From CAZPMO01 sp964587515 (lineage in GTDB: Bacteria; Pseudomonadota; Alphaproteobacteria; MPNO01): 32,347 nt of DNA. Where the stretch lies: the NCBI GenBank assembly GCA_964587515.1, contig CAZPMO010000036.1, positions 1 to 32,347 of the forward strand. The letters run 5' to 3'. This document shows, piece after piece, positions 8,454 through 16,539 of the stretch. A program made the position numbers and the translations under genes. Numbering within the stretch: position 1 is the first letter of the stretch; every line of letters begins with the position of its first letter. A model generated the notes under the pieces. That model did no database searches, was not told the DNA's origin, and saw only the letters and a program-made list of their open reading frames with translations.

Positions 8454-9416
8454 CTACTCGGCCGCCTCTTCCGGCGTTGCGTAGTTGAGGAAGCTTTCCG
8501 GCAGCGCGGCGCCCCAATAGACGCCAGTGCCCCGCGTTTGCTCGTCCCAGATGACGGGCTCGAAATCGGGGGCCAGCACGAAGAAGCCGCTGGTGTAAAT
8601 CTCGATACGGTTGCCGCCGGGCTCGTAGGAATAGAGGTAGAAGGCCTGCGAATTGTTGTGCTTCGATGGGCCGGCCTCGATGAAAACGTCGTTTTCCATA
8701 AAAATATCGGCGGCGCGCAGCACGTCCTCGCGGTTATCGACCCAGAACGAGGCGTGATGAAGCCGTCCGCTCTTGCCCTTCACATCGACCACGTAGGCGA
8801 GTTCGTGATGGACGGCGGATGCGCTCATCCAGGAGCCGATCTCGGTCGCGCCCTTGTCGAACACCACCTGTTCGCGCAGCTTCAGGCCCAGCGTGTTTTG
8901 GGCGAAATCTCGGTTGGCCGCCACGTCCTGGCACAGCACCGCGAGATGGTCGGTGCGCCGCACCCCGATGCCGTTCTTGGGATATTTCATGGGCAGGTTG
9001 CGCAGCGTCGAGCGCAGCGCCTCGGGCGCATCGTATTTCTGTTCGTCGTAATAGACTTCCATCGCATGGCCGTCCGGGTCACGGAAGCAATAGCAGCGCC
9101 CGTGGCCGAAATCGCCGTTTGACCAGCCGATGCCGAGCCCGGCCGCCTCGATCGCCTCGGCGCGCCGCTCCAGCGCCTGGGGGCTCGCCGCCCGCCAGGC
9201 GATATGGCCGATCCCGGCGCCCTCTCCCTCGGTGAGTTTCAGCGTGGTCGCCGCGTAATCGCCGTATCCCCGGAGATACACCGATTGCCCTTCGGCGTGG
9301 ACGGATTCCATGCCGAGGAGTTCGGTGAAATAGCGCAGGCTTTCGTCCGGCCTGGGCGTCAGAAGCTCAATATGGCCGAGATGCGCAATATCCAGGATCG
9401 GTTCCGCGACGGCCAT
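8454..9416 (-). CDS. Catechol 2,3-dioxygenase-like extradiol dioxygenase (VOC superfamily)
   Basis: This 320-aa two-domain vicinal-oxygen-chelate protein has the size and layout of type I extradiol dioxygenases such as XylE, which use Fe(II) and O2 to open catecholic rings next to the diol. The N-terminal domain (about 10-130) is structural. The C-terminal domain (about 153-285) carries the expected 2-His-1-carboxylate set: His157 in RRTDHLAVL, His220 or His221 in GRLHHASFWVD, and Glu272 in GGNRIEIYTSG. The conserved His253 (GPSKHNN) and active-site tyrosines (FYLYSYEPGG) are also present, so it is probably active. It is the last gene of a minus-strand unit with the FMN-binding protein and the smaller VOC protein. 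The ring substrate cannot be told from the sequence. Confidence 0.88.
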   Translation of the reverse strand: MAVAEPILDIAHLGHIELLTPRPDESLRYFTELLGMESVHAEGQSVYLRGYGDYAATTLKLTEGEGAGIGHIAWRAASPQALERRAEAIEAAGLGIGWSNGDFGHGRCYCFRDPDGHAMEVYYDEQKYDAPEALRSTLRNLPMKYPKNGIGVRRTDHLAVLCQDVAANRDFAQNTLGLKLREQVVFDKGATEIGSWMSASAVHHELAYVVDVKGKSGRLHHASFWVDNREDVLRAADIFMENDVFIEAGPSKHNNSQAFYLYSYEPGGNRIEIYTSGFFVLAPDFEPVIWDEQTRGTGVYWGAALPESFLNYATPEEAAE

Positions 9417-9506
9417 CGTTCATTCTCCCGCATTCTTTCGGAAGAAGAATTATCGATGGTCGCGCGGTCCGGGTTCTTGATGCAGGTCAAGGCCCGCCCG
9501 TCGGAA

Positions 9507-9941
9507 TTATTCTTCCAGCGGATTGCCGAATAAATCCTCCGCGCGCTCCACGTCGATAATCACGGCATAGCCCTTTTTCTCCGGATCGCGTTCTTTCTCG
9601 ACCGGGATGATGCGGTCCCAGACCTCGTCGTAAATTTCGCCCGATTTATATTGCTTGGCGGTGCCGTAGAACCGCGCGATGCCGCCGTTCTTCAACGTGC
9701 CGTCCTCGCGCAGCGCCGGGTTACGGAAATACACGGTCACCTTGGTGCCGTCGGCGAGGCTCGCATTGGATGTGCCCTTGCCGCGTTCCCACAGCGCGAG
9801 ACGTTCTTCATCATAGACCAGGATGCTGCCGCGCGGCGTGATCTGGACGTATCCGTCGGGCAGCACCGTGCCCATCGTGCAGACATGTTCCGGATAGGCG
9901 CTGTCGATATGTTTGTTCAGTTTCGTCGGTATCTTGGCCAT
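9507..9941 (-). CDS. Pyridoxamine 5'-phosphate oxidase-fold FMN-binding protein
   Basis: A 144-aa protein starting at ATG 9941 (MAKIPTKLNKHI), with AAGGGAA about 8 nt upstream as ribosome site; the longer frame to 10043 adds only a basic, unlikely extension that overlaps the preceding gene. The pattern fits the PPOX split-barrel fold: a short N-terminal helix, VCTMGTVLPDGYVQITPRG (strands that bind FMN), a DEERLALWERG segment, KVTVYFRNP, and GGIARFYGTA. Such proteins bind FMN or F420 and act as small oxidoreductases or reductase components. It lies between two VOC proteins in one unit, which hints at a role in the same catabolic pathway, but the reaction is unknown. Confidence 0.8.
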   Translation of the reverse strand: MAKIPTKLNKHIDSAYPEHVCTMGTVLPDGYVQITPRGSILVYDEERLALWERGKGTSNASLADGTKVTVYFRNPALREDGTLKNGGIARFYGTAKQYKSGEIYDEVWDRIIPVEKERDPEKKGYAVIIDVERAEDLFGNPLEE

Positions 9942-9984
9942 CGATATTCCCTTTTTTATGCGGTTTAACTTGTTGGCGCGCCGG

Positions 9985-10554
9985 TTAGCGCGGCGTCTCC
10001 ATTTTCTTCGCGAGCCCGGCCGACCACTCTTCCTGGCTGACAAAACCCTCGATCCCGCCGAACTCTTCCTCCGTCCATTTCAGGATTTCCTCGTCGCTGA
10101 GGCTGAGATCATACGGCCTGCCCTGCGGCTGCGGAACATAGAACGGCGCATCGAGATAGGTCTCGACCAGATTGCCCTCGGGATCGTCGAAATAGATCGA
10201 CCACGCGTTACCATGGCATATGGGGTTGCTCTCAACGCCGGCTTCGTCGAGGCGCTCTTTCAACCCGCGCAGGGCGGCCAGCGACGGCAGCGTGAATGAA
10301 ATCTGATTGATGGTGCTTTTGGAGCCTTCCTCGCGGACATCGACCAGCACCACCTGGTGATGGGTGTTTGGGCTCGACGTCATGAAGGTCAGGTTGCATT
10401 GCATCCGTTCAGAGAAACCGCGGTCCGAAACCGTCATTCCCATTATTCCGGTGTAGAAATCCACCATCTTGTCCATCTCGATCACATTGATGCCCATATG
10501 GGTGATCCGCGGCCGTCCTTCCGGCCAGTCATATTTGCTCGCTTGATCGTTCAT
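9985..10554 (-). CDS. VOC-family (glyoxalase/bleomycin-resistance fold) protein
   Basis: This 189-aa single-module protein begins a minus-strand unit. Its VOC domain (about residues 15-140) contains ITHMGINVIEMDKMVDFYTG, MGMTVSDRG, a central INQISFTLPSLAALRGLK, and the closing FDDPEGNLVETYLD with a conserved Glu. His19 and that Glu could be metal ligands. A C-terminal acidic helical tail (SLSDEEILKWTEEEFGG) is an extra beyond the minimal domain. Members include ring-cleavage dioxygenases, isomerases and resistance proteins. With the XylE-like protein downstream, it may act as an accessory dioxygenase or isomerase. Confidence 0.8.
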   Translation of the reverse strand: MNDQASKYDWPEGRPRITHMGINVIEMDKMVDFYTGIMGMTVSDRGFSERMQCNLTFMTSSPNTHHQVVLVDVREEGSKSTINQISFTLPSLAALRGLKERLDEAGVESNPICHGNAWSIYFDDPEGNLVETYLDAPFYVPQPQGRPYDLSLSDEEILKWTEEEFGGIEGFVSQEEWSAGLAKKMETPR

Positions 10555-10757
10555 TTCTGTCTTTCCCTCGACGCTTATTTCCCCGCGCCATGCGGCGCAA
10601 GCCTATGAGATATGACGGAATATGTCCCACGGCAATTCGGCGGCCGCGCCACCTTGTGTGCTTGCAATTATCGGTCATCGGAGCCTCAATTGCCACGCAT
10701 TGCACGAAATTGTGTCATTGCATTTGTCGGAAGTATTATTTTCGGGATACGAGTTAA
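10555..10757. promoter_or_regulatory. Divergent intergenic region between two catabolic units
   Basis: This 203-bp region separates the minus-strand VOC unit from the plus-strand molybdenum hydroxylase gene, so it must hold promoters for both directions. It is less GC-rich than the genes around it (for example TTATTTTCGGGATACGAG just before the plus-strand ATG). I cannot identify a specific operator. Confidence 0.35.
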
Positions 10758-13140
10758 ATGGCCGATACCCCCTCCGCCCTTTCCCCGGACCGGCCGGAAA
10801 GCCTTCTCGGGCAATCTCCCGCCCGGCGGGGCGCGCGCCGCGCCGTNNNNNNNNNNGGCCGGGCGCGGCGTCTATGTCGACGATCAAACCTTGCCCCGCA
10901 TGGTTCACGTCGCCTTTGTGCGCAGCCCGTATGCGCATGCCCGCATCGTGAACATCGACACGATTGCGGCGCGGGCGCATGGCGGGGTTGCGGGCGTCCT
11001 GACCGGCGCCGAACTGGCCCGTCGGACCGAACCCTGGCGCGGCCTGCTGGCCAACGCCCCGGCGCTCAGATCGCCGCCGCAATACGCCATGGCGGTCGAT
11101 CGCGTCTGCTGGCAGGGCGAACCGGTCGTCGCCATCGCGGCCGAAAGCCGCGCCATCGCCGAAGACGCCGCCGAATTGGTGCGCATAGAGTGGCGGGAAC
11201 TCCCGGCCGTGGCCCGTATGGAGACCGCTCTGGCGCCTGAAACGCCGGTGCTGCATTCGGAGTTGGGCGATAACAAGCTATATGAGCGCGAGCTCGATTT
11301 CGGCGATGTGGAGCGCGCCTTCTCGCACGCGCACAAGGTGGTTTCAGGGACATTCCGGTTCGGACGCCATACAGGCGTTGCATTGGAAGCGAGGGGGATG
11401 ATCGCCGATTTCGACCCGTCCGAGGGTAAGCTCACGCTGCGCTATAGTGGTCAGGCGCCACACATGATCCAGGTGCTGTTCGCACGCCATCTCGGCATCG
11501 AGGACCGCGATATCCGGGTCATCGCCCGCGATGTCGGCGGCTCTTACGGCGTGAAGAGCCACATCTACGGCGATGAGTTCACCACCGCCGTGCTGTCGAT
11601 GATGCTGGGCCGGCCGGTGAAATATCTGGCCGACCGGCTCGAATCCTTCGTCTCGGACATACATGCCAGGGACCATAGGGTGACGGCGCGCATGGCGGTC
11701 GGCGAAGACGGCGAGATCACCGCGCTCGAAATCGACGATCTCGTCGCCGCCGGCGCCTATTCGGCCTATCCCCGGACCAGCGCGATCGAGGCCAATCAGG
11801 TTCTCAACATCGCGGGCGGACCCTACCGCATCGGCAATTATCGGGGACGGGCCACGGTCGTCTTTCAGAATAAGACGCCGATCTCGCAATATCGCGGCGT
11901 CGGCCATCCTATCGCGATCCTGGCGGGCGAGGCCATGGTCGACATGACGGCCGAGGCGATCGGGCTGGATCCGGTCGAGATGCGGCGGCGCAACTTCGCG
12001 CCCGACGACGGCTATCCGGCCACCGCGCCCTCGGGCGTCGCGCTCGATGATCTGTCGCATCAGGCCTGCCTCGAAAAGCTGGTCACGCTGATGGATTACC
12101 AGGGCCTGCGCGCGGATCAGGCCGCTTGCCGGGCGAAAGGCGTCTATCGCGGCGTCGGCATCACCGCTTTCATCAAGGGCACCAACCCGGGACCGCTGAT
12201 CTACGGCCCGGCGCGGGTGCCCATCTCGGCCCAGGAAGGCTGCACCATCCGTCTCGAGCCGTCGGGGTCGATCACCTGTCTGGTCGGCGTCACCGAACAG
12301 GGCCAGGGCACGGAGACCATCATCGCCCAAATCGTCGCGTCGGCGCTTGGGGTCGGCATCAACGACGTCACGGTGATCTCGGGCGATACGGATTCGATGC
12401 CTTATGGCGGCGGCACCTATGGGTCGCGCGGCGCGGGCACCGGCGGCGAGGCCGCATATCGCGCCGCGCTGGCGCTGCGCGACCAAATCATCGAGCTCGC
12501 AGCGGCTCTCCTTCAGTCGGCGTCGGAGACGCTCGACATCGTGGCCAGCGGGATCGTCGAAGGCGGCGGCGTCCCACGCATGACCCTCGCCGAGTTGGGT
12601 GAGATCGCGTTTTTCCGGGCCGGAGAACTGCCCGATGGGTCGCATCCGGAACTCGTCGCGACTCGCCGGTTCCGCGTAAAGGATTACATCTTCACCAATG
12701 GCGCGCATGGCTGTTACGTCGAAGTCGATGCGGAAACCGGCTTCGTCCGACTGCTCGATTACTGGGTGGTCGAGGATTGCGGGCGCATCATCAACCGACA
12801 GCTCGTCGAGGAACAGGTGCGGGGCGCGGTGGTGCAGGGGCTGGGGGACGCGCTGTTCGAGCACAGCCTCTATGACGAGTCAGGTCAGCTTCGGAACGGA
12901 ACGATGGTCGATTATCTCGTGCCAATGGCCGGAGAGACGCCCGACATCAAGGTCGCCCATATCGAAACCCCGACGTCGAAATCCACGCTGGGCGCGAAAG
13001 GCGCCGGTGAATCGGGGACCGCGGCCGCGCCGGGCACCGTATTCAACGCGGTAAACGATGCGCTGCGTCCGCTCGACGCCCGGCTCGACGCCATCCCGAT
13101 CACGCCCGAAAATGTGTTGCGGGCGCTGGCGCTCGCCTGA
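10758..13140 (+). CDS. Xanthine dehydrogenase-family molybdopterin-binding large subunit (interrupted by assembly gap)
   Basis: This large subunit of a molybdenum hydroxylase adds water-derived oxygen to aldehydes or heteroaromatic rings. The most likely start is ATG 10758 (MADTPSALSP then LLGQSPARR), matching the usual family N-terminus just before the GRGVYVDD motif; the gap 10847-10856 falls between them. Domains: the alpha/beta hammerhead (to about residue 150) and the two molybdopterin-binding domains. Motifs: DVGGSYGVK, QYRGVGHP (the family's YRGxGRP loop, with His for Arg), GVTEQGQGTET, GGGTYGSRGAGTGGEA, and GAKGAGESGT with the catalytic Glu. The frame before the gap differs from the frame after it, so 10 is not the real gap length. 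No FAD-binding or 2Fe-2S subunit gene is next to it, which is unusual. An FAH-family gene follows 70 bp downstream. Confidence 0.9.
10847..10856. other. Assembly gap (10 N)
   Basis: A run of ten N marks unknown sequence near the N-terminal end of the molybdenum hydroxylase gene. The ATG at 10758 and the downstream frame are out of phase across these ten positions, so the true missing length is not ten bases, or the gap edges contain an error. Confidence 0.99.
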
Positions 13141-13210
13141 GTCCGCGTGCATTGGCAAGGCGGTCGAGAGGCGGCATTATGGGCCCGCTAAATATAAAAG
13201 GGAGGGAACG

Positions 13211-14128
13211 ATGAAGGTCATTTCATATCGTCATAACGGGACGCCGGGCGTCGGCGTGATGGTCGACGACAAGGGTTTCGTGGCGCTGGCCAACGCCGCG
13301 CCGGACCTGCCCGACAACCTGCGGGCGATCCTCGAGATCGACCCCGACCTGGAACGCGTGCGCGCCGCGACCGACGGCAAATCGGCGGACTCCTCCATCG
13401 ACGACATCACGTTCGATCCCTTGATTCCCGAACCCCACGCGAGCTGGGCGCTGGCCCTCAACTACACGCTTCACATCGAGGAGACCGGGCTGACCACGTC
13501 GCGCGAGTATCCGCAGATCTTCCTGCGCATGCCGATTTCTCAGGTCGGTCACAACGAGCAACTCTGGGCGCCCCGGCTCGATGTCGCCGAAGCCTATGAT
13601 TACGAGGGCGAGCTTGCCGTGATCATCGGCAAGCCCGGCCGGCACATAAAGCGCGAAGACGCGTTCGACCATATCGCCGGGTACTCCTGCTACAACGAAG
13701 GCTCGGTGCGCGAATATCAGAGCCAGAACCGCCAGTTCGGCCTCGGCAAGAATTTCGAACGCTCCGGCAGCTTTGGGCCGTGGCTTGTGACAAAGGACGA
13801 ATTCGGCGATCCGGCGCATCATACGCTGATCACCCGGCTCAACGGCATCGAGCGCCAGCGCGCCGAAATCTCGGGCATGCTGTTCGACGTGCCTCATCTG
13901 GTGTCATATTTATCAGAGGGCTACACGCTGCAGCCCGGCGACGTGATCGTGACCGGCTCGCCCGGCGCGCTGCCGCTGCGGCCCGGCGAGACGCCGGAGA
14001 CGCCGCGCGGCCCGGTGGTGGTGGAAGGCCAGCTTCACATGCGCGCCGGGGATGTTTGCGAGGTGGAAATCGACGGCATCGGCACGCTGTCGAACGCGGT
14101 GATCGAGGACCCGACGCCGAAGCCGTAA
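13211..14128 (+). CDS. Fumarylacetoacetate hydrolase-family protein
   Basis: The 305-aa protein starts at ATG 13211 with GGAGGG at 13200-13205 as ribosome site. The FAH C-terminal catalytic domain runs from about residue 78: WALALNYTLHIEE, then IFLRMPISQVG, and the metal-binding DYEGELAVIIGK (Glu132 and Glu134). The position of the third acidic ligand, usually Asp, appears to be Glu163 in YNEGSVREYQ. A late GDVIVTGSPGA block and the GDVCEVEIDGIGTLSN end are typical. Family members hydrolyse, hydrate or decarboxylate 2-oxo acids late in aromatic breakdown. It sits 70 bp after the molybdenum hydroxylase gene on the same strand, so the two probably share a transcript. Confidence 0.92.
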   Translation: MKVISYRHNGTPGVGVMVDDKGFVALANAAPDLPDNLRAILEIDPDLERVRAATDGKSADSSIDDITFDPLIPEPHASWALALNYTLHIEETGLTTSREYPQIFLRMPISQVGHNEQLWAPRLDVAEAYDYEGELAVIIGKPGRHIKREDAFDHIAGYSCYNEGSVREYQSQNRQFGLGKNFERSGSFGPWLVTKDEFGDPAHHTLITRLNGIERQRAEISGMLFDVPHLVSYLSEGYTLQPGDVIVTGSPGALPLRPGETPETPRGPVVVEGQLHMRAGDVCEVEIDGIGTLSNAVIEDPTPKP

Positions 14129-14140
14129 GCCGAGATTGCG

Positions 14141-14668
14141 CTATTCGACCACGCGCCAGGTATTTCCGTAGCGTTTCACCAGGTCGATATAATCCTGGGC
14201 GCCGCGCTCGATCCAGTGGGCGGCGTTGCCCTCGATCTTTTTGCGGTTGACCGCCGGCGCGCCCACGGCGAGCGTGCGTTCCGGCACTTCGAAACCTTCG
14301 CGCACGACGGCGCCCGCGCCGACAATGGCTTCGGGGCCGACCCGGGCGCCATCCAGCACCACGGCGCTCATCCCGATCAGGCTCGACCGTCCCACCCAGC
14401 AATCATGCAGGACCGCGCTATGGCCAATGGTAACGCGCTCTTCCAGTACGGTGCCGTTGTTGGTTTCGGCGTGCACCACCACATTGTCCTGGACGTTGCA
14501 ATCCGCGCCGATGCGGATGGGGCCCATGTCGCCGCGCAACACAGCGCCGAACCAGATGGAAGCGCCTTCGCCGACCTCCACGTCGCCCAGCAACACGGCG
14601 GTCGGCGCGATGAAAGCGGTCTCGGCGATCTTGGGAACCTTGCCCTCGAACTCGATAATTATCGCCAC
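14141..14668 (-). CDS. Gamma-carbonic anhydrase-like hexapeptide-repeat protein
   Basis: This 175-aa left-handed beta-helix protein of the PaaY/YrdA group forms trimers with metal sites between subunits. It starts at GTG 14668. Hexapeptide repeats run from about residue 12 to 130 (for example GDVEVGEGASIWFG, RIGADCNVQDN, RVTIGHSAVLHDCWVG). The three metal-binding His of the family are present: His66 (VVVHAE), His83 (TIGHSA) and His88 (VLHDC). PaaY acts as a thioesterase in phenylacetate breakdown, other members as carbonic anhydrases; either is possible. It is the last gene of a five-gene minus-strand operon, 4 bp after the stop of the preceding gene. Confidence 0.92.
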   Translation of the reverse strand: MAIIIEFEGKVPKIAETAFIAPTAVLLGDVEVGEGASIWFGAVLRGDMGPIRIGADCNVQDNVVVHAETNNGTVLEERVTIGHSAVLHDCWVGRSSLIGMSAVVLDGARVGPEAIVGAGAVVREGFEVPERTLAVGAPAVNRKKIEGNAAHWIERGAQDYIDLVKRYGNTWRVVE

Positions 14669-14672
14669 CGCG

Positions 14673-14927
14673 TCAGTCCCTCAACTCGGTAAGCGCGATG
14701 ACCTTGTATTCCTCGATGTTGCCCATCGCGTTGCCGCCCACCACCTTGCGCAATTCTTCGTGGTCGGCGACCTCGACCAGCGTCGCATATCCCTTGTAGC
14801 CGGCGATGGGATAGACGCTCGCGTTTTCACTGGCGCCAAGCTCGACGAAATGGTTGACGCACTGGCCCACGGGGGCGGATTTGGTGCGGTGCGGCGGCGG
14901 CCGGTTGATAATCAGGAACTTCGCCAT
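14673..14927 (-). CDS. Small ferredoxin-like-fold protein, paralogue of the gene upstream
   Basis: This 84-aa protein begins MAKFLIINRPPP and ends EEYKVIALTEL. Its short alpha-beta layout resembles the dimeric alpha/beta-barrel group (muconolactone isomerase-, YciI- or EthD-like). It shares its start (MAKFLI.RP), the VADHEEL/VDDHDEL motif, the NAMG/NPLG motif and the EY(K/Q)V ending with the next gene upstream in the operon, so the two arose by tandem duplication. It lies 4 bp before the gamma-carbonic anhydrase gene. Function is unknown; a small isomerase or accessory role is suggested by the neighbours. Confidence 0.7.
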   Translation of the reverse strand: MAKFLIINRPPPHRTKSAPVGQCVNHFVELGASENASVYPIAGYKGYATLVEVADHEELRKVVGGNAMGNIEEYKVIALTELRD

Positions 14928-14960
14928 GTCTTTGTCTTTCTCCGTTCTCAGATGATGGTC

Positions 14961-15254
14961 TTAGATGATTCCTGCGGCCCGCATCGCCGCGGTCTCGCCT
15001 TCCAGCGTCCCCAGCGGCAGCACCTGATACTCGCCCCAGCTACCCAGCGGGTTCTGGAAAAGAATGGTCATCAACTCGTCATGATCGTCCACGTCCAGAA
15101 ACACGGCGAACCCGGCGCCGTTATCCTCGATGATTTCGTAGACTTCCGCCTTGCCCGCGTCGCGCAGACCGCGCAAGTGAGCGCGCGCGCCCTCGACATT
15201 AGCCTTTTCCGGGATCGGCTTTTTGGGCCGCGCCAGTATCAGAAATTTCGCCAT
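14961..15254 (-). CDS. Small ferredoxin-like-fold protein (muconolactone isomerase/YciI-like)
   Basis: A 97-aa protein with start MAKFLILARPKKP, a helix GARAHLRGLRDAG, a strand GAGFAVFLDVDDHDEL, and NPLGSWGEYQVLPLG near the end. This order of elements fits muconolactone isomerase-like dimeric alpha/beta-barrel proteins. It is a tandem paralogue of the 84-aa protein just downstream, with about 13 extra residues at the C-terminus. It follows the RidA fusion gene by 25 bp in the same operon. No catalytic residue can be assigned with confidence. Confidence 0.7.
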   Translation of the reverse strand: MAKFLILARPKKPIPEKANVEGARAHLRGLRDAGKAEVYEIIEDNGAGFAVFLDVDDHDELMTILFQNPLGSWGEYQVLPLGTLEGETAAMRAAGII

Positions 15255-15279
15255 GTGGTCTCCTGTTTCGCTGGGATGG

Positions 15280-16536
15280 TCAGGACCGAATCGCCGCGAT
15301 CAGGTCGATCTCGATCATCGCGTCCTTGACCAGCAGTCCGGTGGTGCCGACCGTGGTGCGTGCCGGCGGGGTCTTGAAATATTCCTTCCACACTTCGTCG
15401 AAAGCGCTGAACTGGTGAAGGTCTTCGAGAAACACCTGCGCCTTGATGACCTCGTCGAGCGAGCTGCCCGCCGCTTCGAAGGTCTTCGCGAGATTGTCGA
15501 GCACATAGGCCGTGCGCTTCTTGATGTCGGAGCCATAGTACGGAAAGGCGGGATCGGTGCGCGCTTCGGCCGGAATGCCGGTCTTGAAATCGGTCGGCAA
15601 CTGCCCGGCGGCGAACACCAGATCGCCGACCCGGTAGGCCTCGGTATAGTTGGCCAGCGGCTGCGGGATGTCTGACGTCACCGAAATGCATTTCGTATCC
15701 CCGCCCGGCACATAGCCGATCAGGTCGATCTCGATCATCGCGTCCCTGACCAGCAGCCCGGTGGTGCCGACCGTGGTGCGCGGTGGTGGGGTCTTGAAAT
15801 ATTCCTTCCACACCTCGTCGAAGGCGTTGAATTCATTGAGGTCTTCGAGGAACACCTGCGCCTTCACGATATGATCGAGCGAGGAGCCCGCTGCCTCGAA
15901 GGTCTTTGCGAGATTGTCGAGCACATAGGCCGTGCGCTTCTTGATGTCGGAGCCATAGTACGGAAAGGCGGGATCGGTGCGCGCTTCGGCCGGAATGCCG
16001 GTCTTGAAATCGGTCGGCAACTGCCCGGCGGCGAACACCAGATCGCCGACCCGGTAGGCCTCGGTATAGTTGGCCAGCGGCTGCGGGATGTCTGACGTCA
16101 CCGAAATGCATTTCGTATCCCCGCCCGGCACATAGCCGATCAGGTCGATCTCGATCATCGCGTCCCTGACCAGCAGCCCGGTGGTGCCGACCGTGGTGCG
16201 CGGCGGCGGGATTTTGAAATAGTCCTTCCACACCTCGTCGAAGGCGGCGAACTGGTTGAGATCTTCGAGAAACACCTGCGCCTTCACGATGTGATCGAGC
16301 GAGGAGCCCGCCGCCTCGAAGGTGCGCGCGAGATTGTCGAGCACGTAAATCGTGCGCTTCTTGATGTCGGAGCCGTAGAACGGAAAGGCGGGATCGGTGC
16401 GCGCCTCCGGCGGCACATCCGTCTTGAAATCGGTCGGCAACTGCCCGGCGGCGAACACCAGATCCCCGGCCCGGAAGGCTTCCGTATAAACGGCCAGCGG
16501 CTGCGAGTTGTCCGATTTTACCGCCTCGACCTTCAT
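15280..16536 (-). CDS. Triple-domain RidA-family protein (single-chain pseudo-trimer)
   Basis: The 418-aa protein is three RidA (YjgF/YER057c) domains in a row, each exactly 140 aa apart. RidA proteins are normally ~130-aa homotrimers that hydrolyse enamines/imines; 2-aminomuconate deaminases also belong here. Each domain keeps the tyrosine near its start (VYTEA, NYTEA), GDLVFAAGQLPTDFKT, the VKAQVFLEDL segment, the carboxylate-binding Arg in PPRTTVG or PARTTVG (Arg113, 253, 393) and the Glu in MIEIDLI (Glu129, 269, 409), so all three sites look intact. The linkers (GYVPGGDTKCISVTSD) are identical between domains 1-2 and 2-3. GGAG precedes ATG 16536, and the preceding hydrolase gene stops 3 bp upstream. 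Assembly collapse or expansion of a repeat must be excluded. Confidence 0.93.
   Translation of the reverse strand: MKVEAVKSDNSQPLAVYTEAFRAGDLVFAAGQLPTDFKTDVPPEARTDPAFPFYGSDIKKRTIYVLDNLARTFEAAGSSLDHIVKAQVFLEDLNQFAAFDEVWKDYFKIPPPRTTVGTTGLLVRDAMIEIDLIGYVPGGDTKCISVTSDIPQPLANYTEAYRVGDLVFAAGQLPTDFKTGIPAEARTDPAFPYYGSDIKKRTAYVLDNLAKTFEAAGSSLDHIVKAQVFLEDLNEFNAFDEVWKEYFKTPPPRTTVGTTGLLVRDAMIEIDLIGYVPGGDTKCISVTSDIPQPLANYTEAYRVGDLVFAAGQLPTDFKTGIPAEARTDPAFPYYGSDIKKRTAYVLDNLAKTFEAAGSSLDEVIKAQVFLEDLHQFSAFDEVWKEYFKTPPARTTVGTTGLLVKDAMIEIDLIAAIRS
15301..16536 (-). repeat. Three tandem 420-bp units within the RidA gene
   Basis: The DNA repeats with a period of exactly 420 bp: the same start (CAGGTCGATCTCGATCATCG) occurs at 15301, 15721 and 16141. 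Positions 15488-15783 match 15908-16203 exactly (296 bp), while the outer parts differ by scattered, mostly silent changes. This pattern points to recent unequal crossing-over or gene conversion inside an older triplication. Confidence 0.95.
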
Positions 16537-16539
16537 GAT

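Noticed and set aside
9430..9525. Imperfect inverted match GGAAGAAGAATTAT / AATTATTCTTCC between two catabolic genes
   Set aside because: Needs a gap to align, spans about 70 bp and overlaps a coding end; chance similarity is likely.
10612..10757. Upstream extension of the molybdenum hydroxylase frame
   Set aside because: It is in phase with the gene only through the arbitrary ten-N gap; the ATG at 10758 gives the family-like N-terminus.
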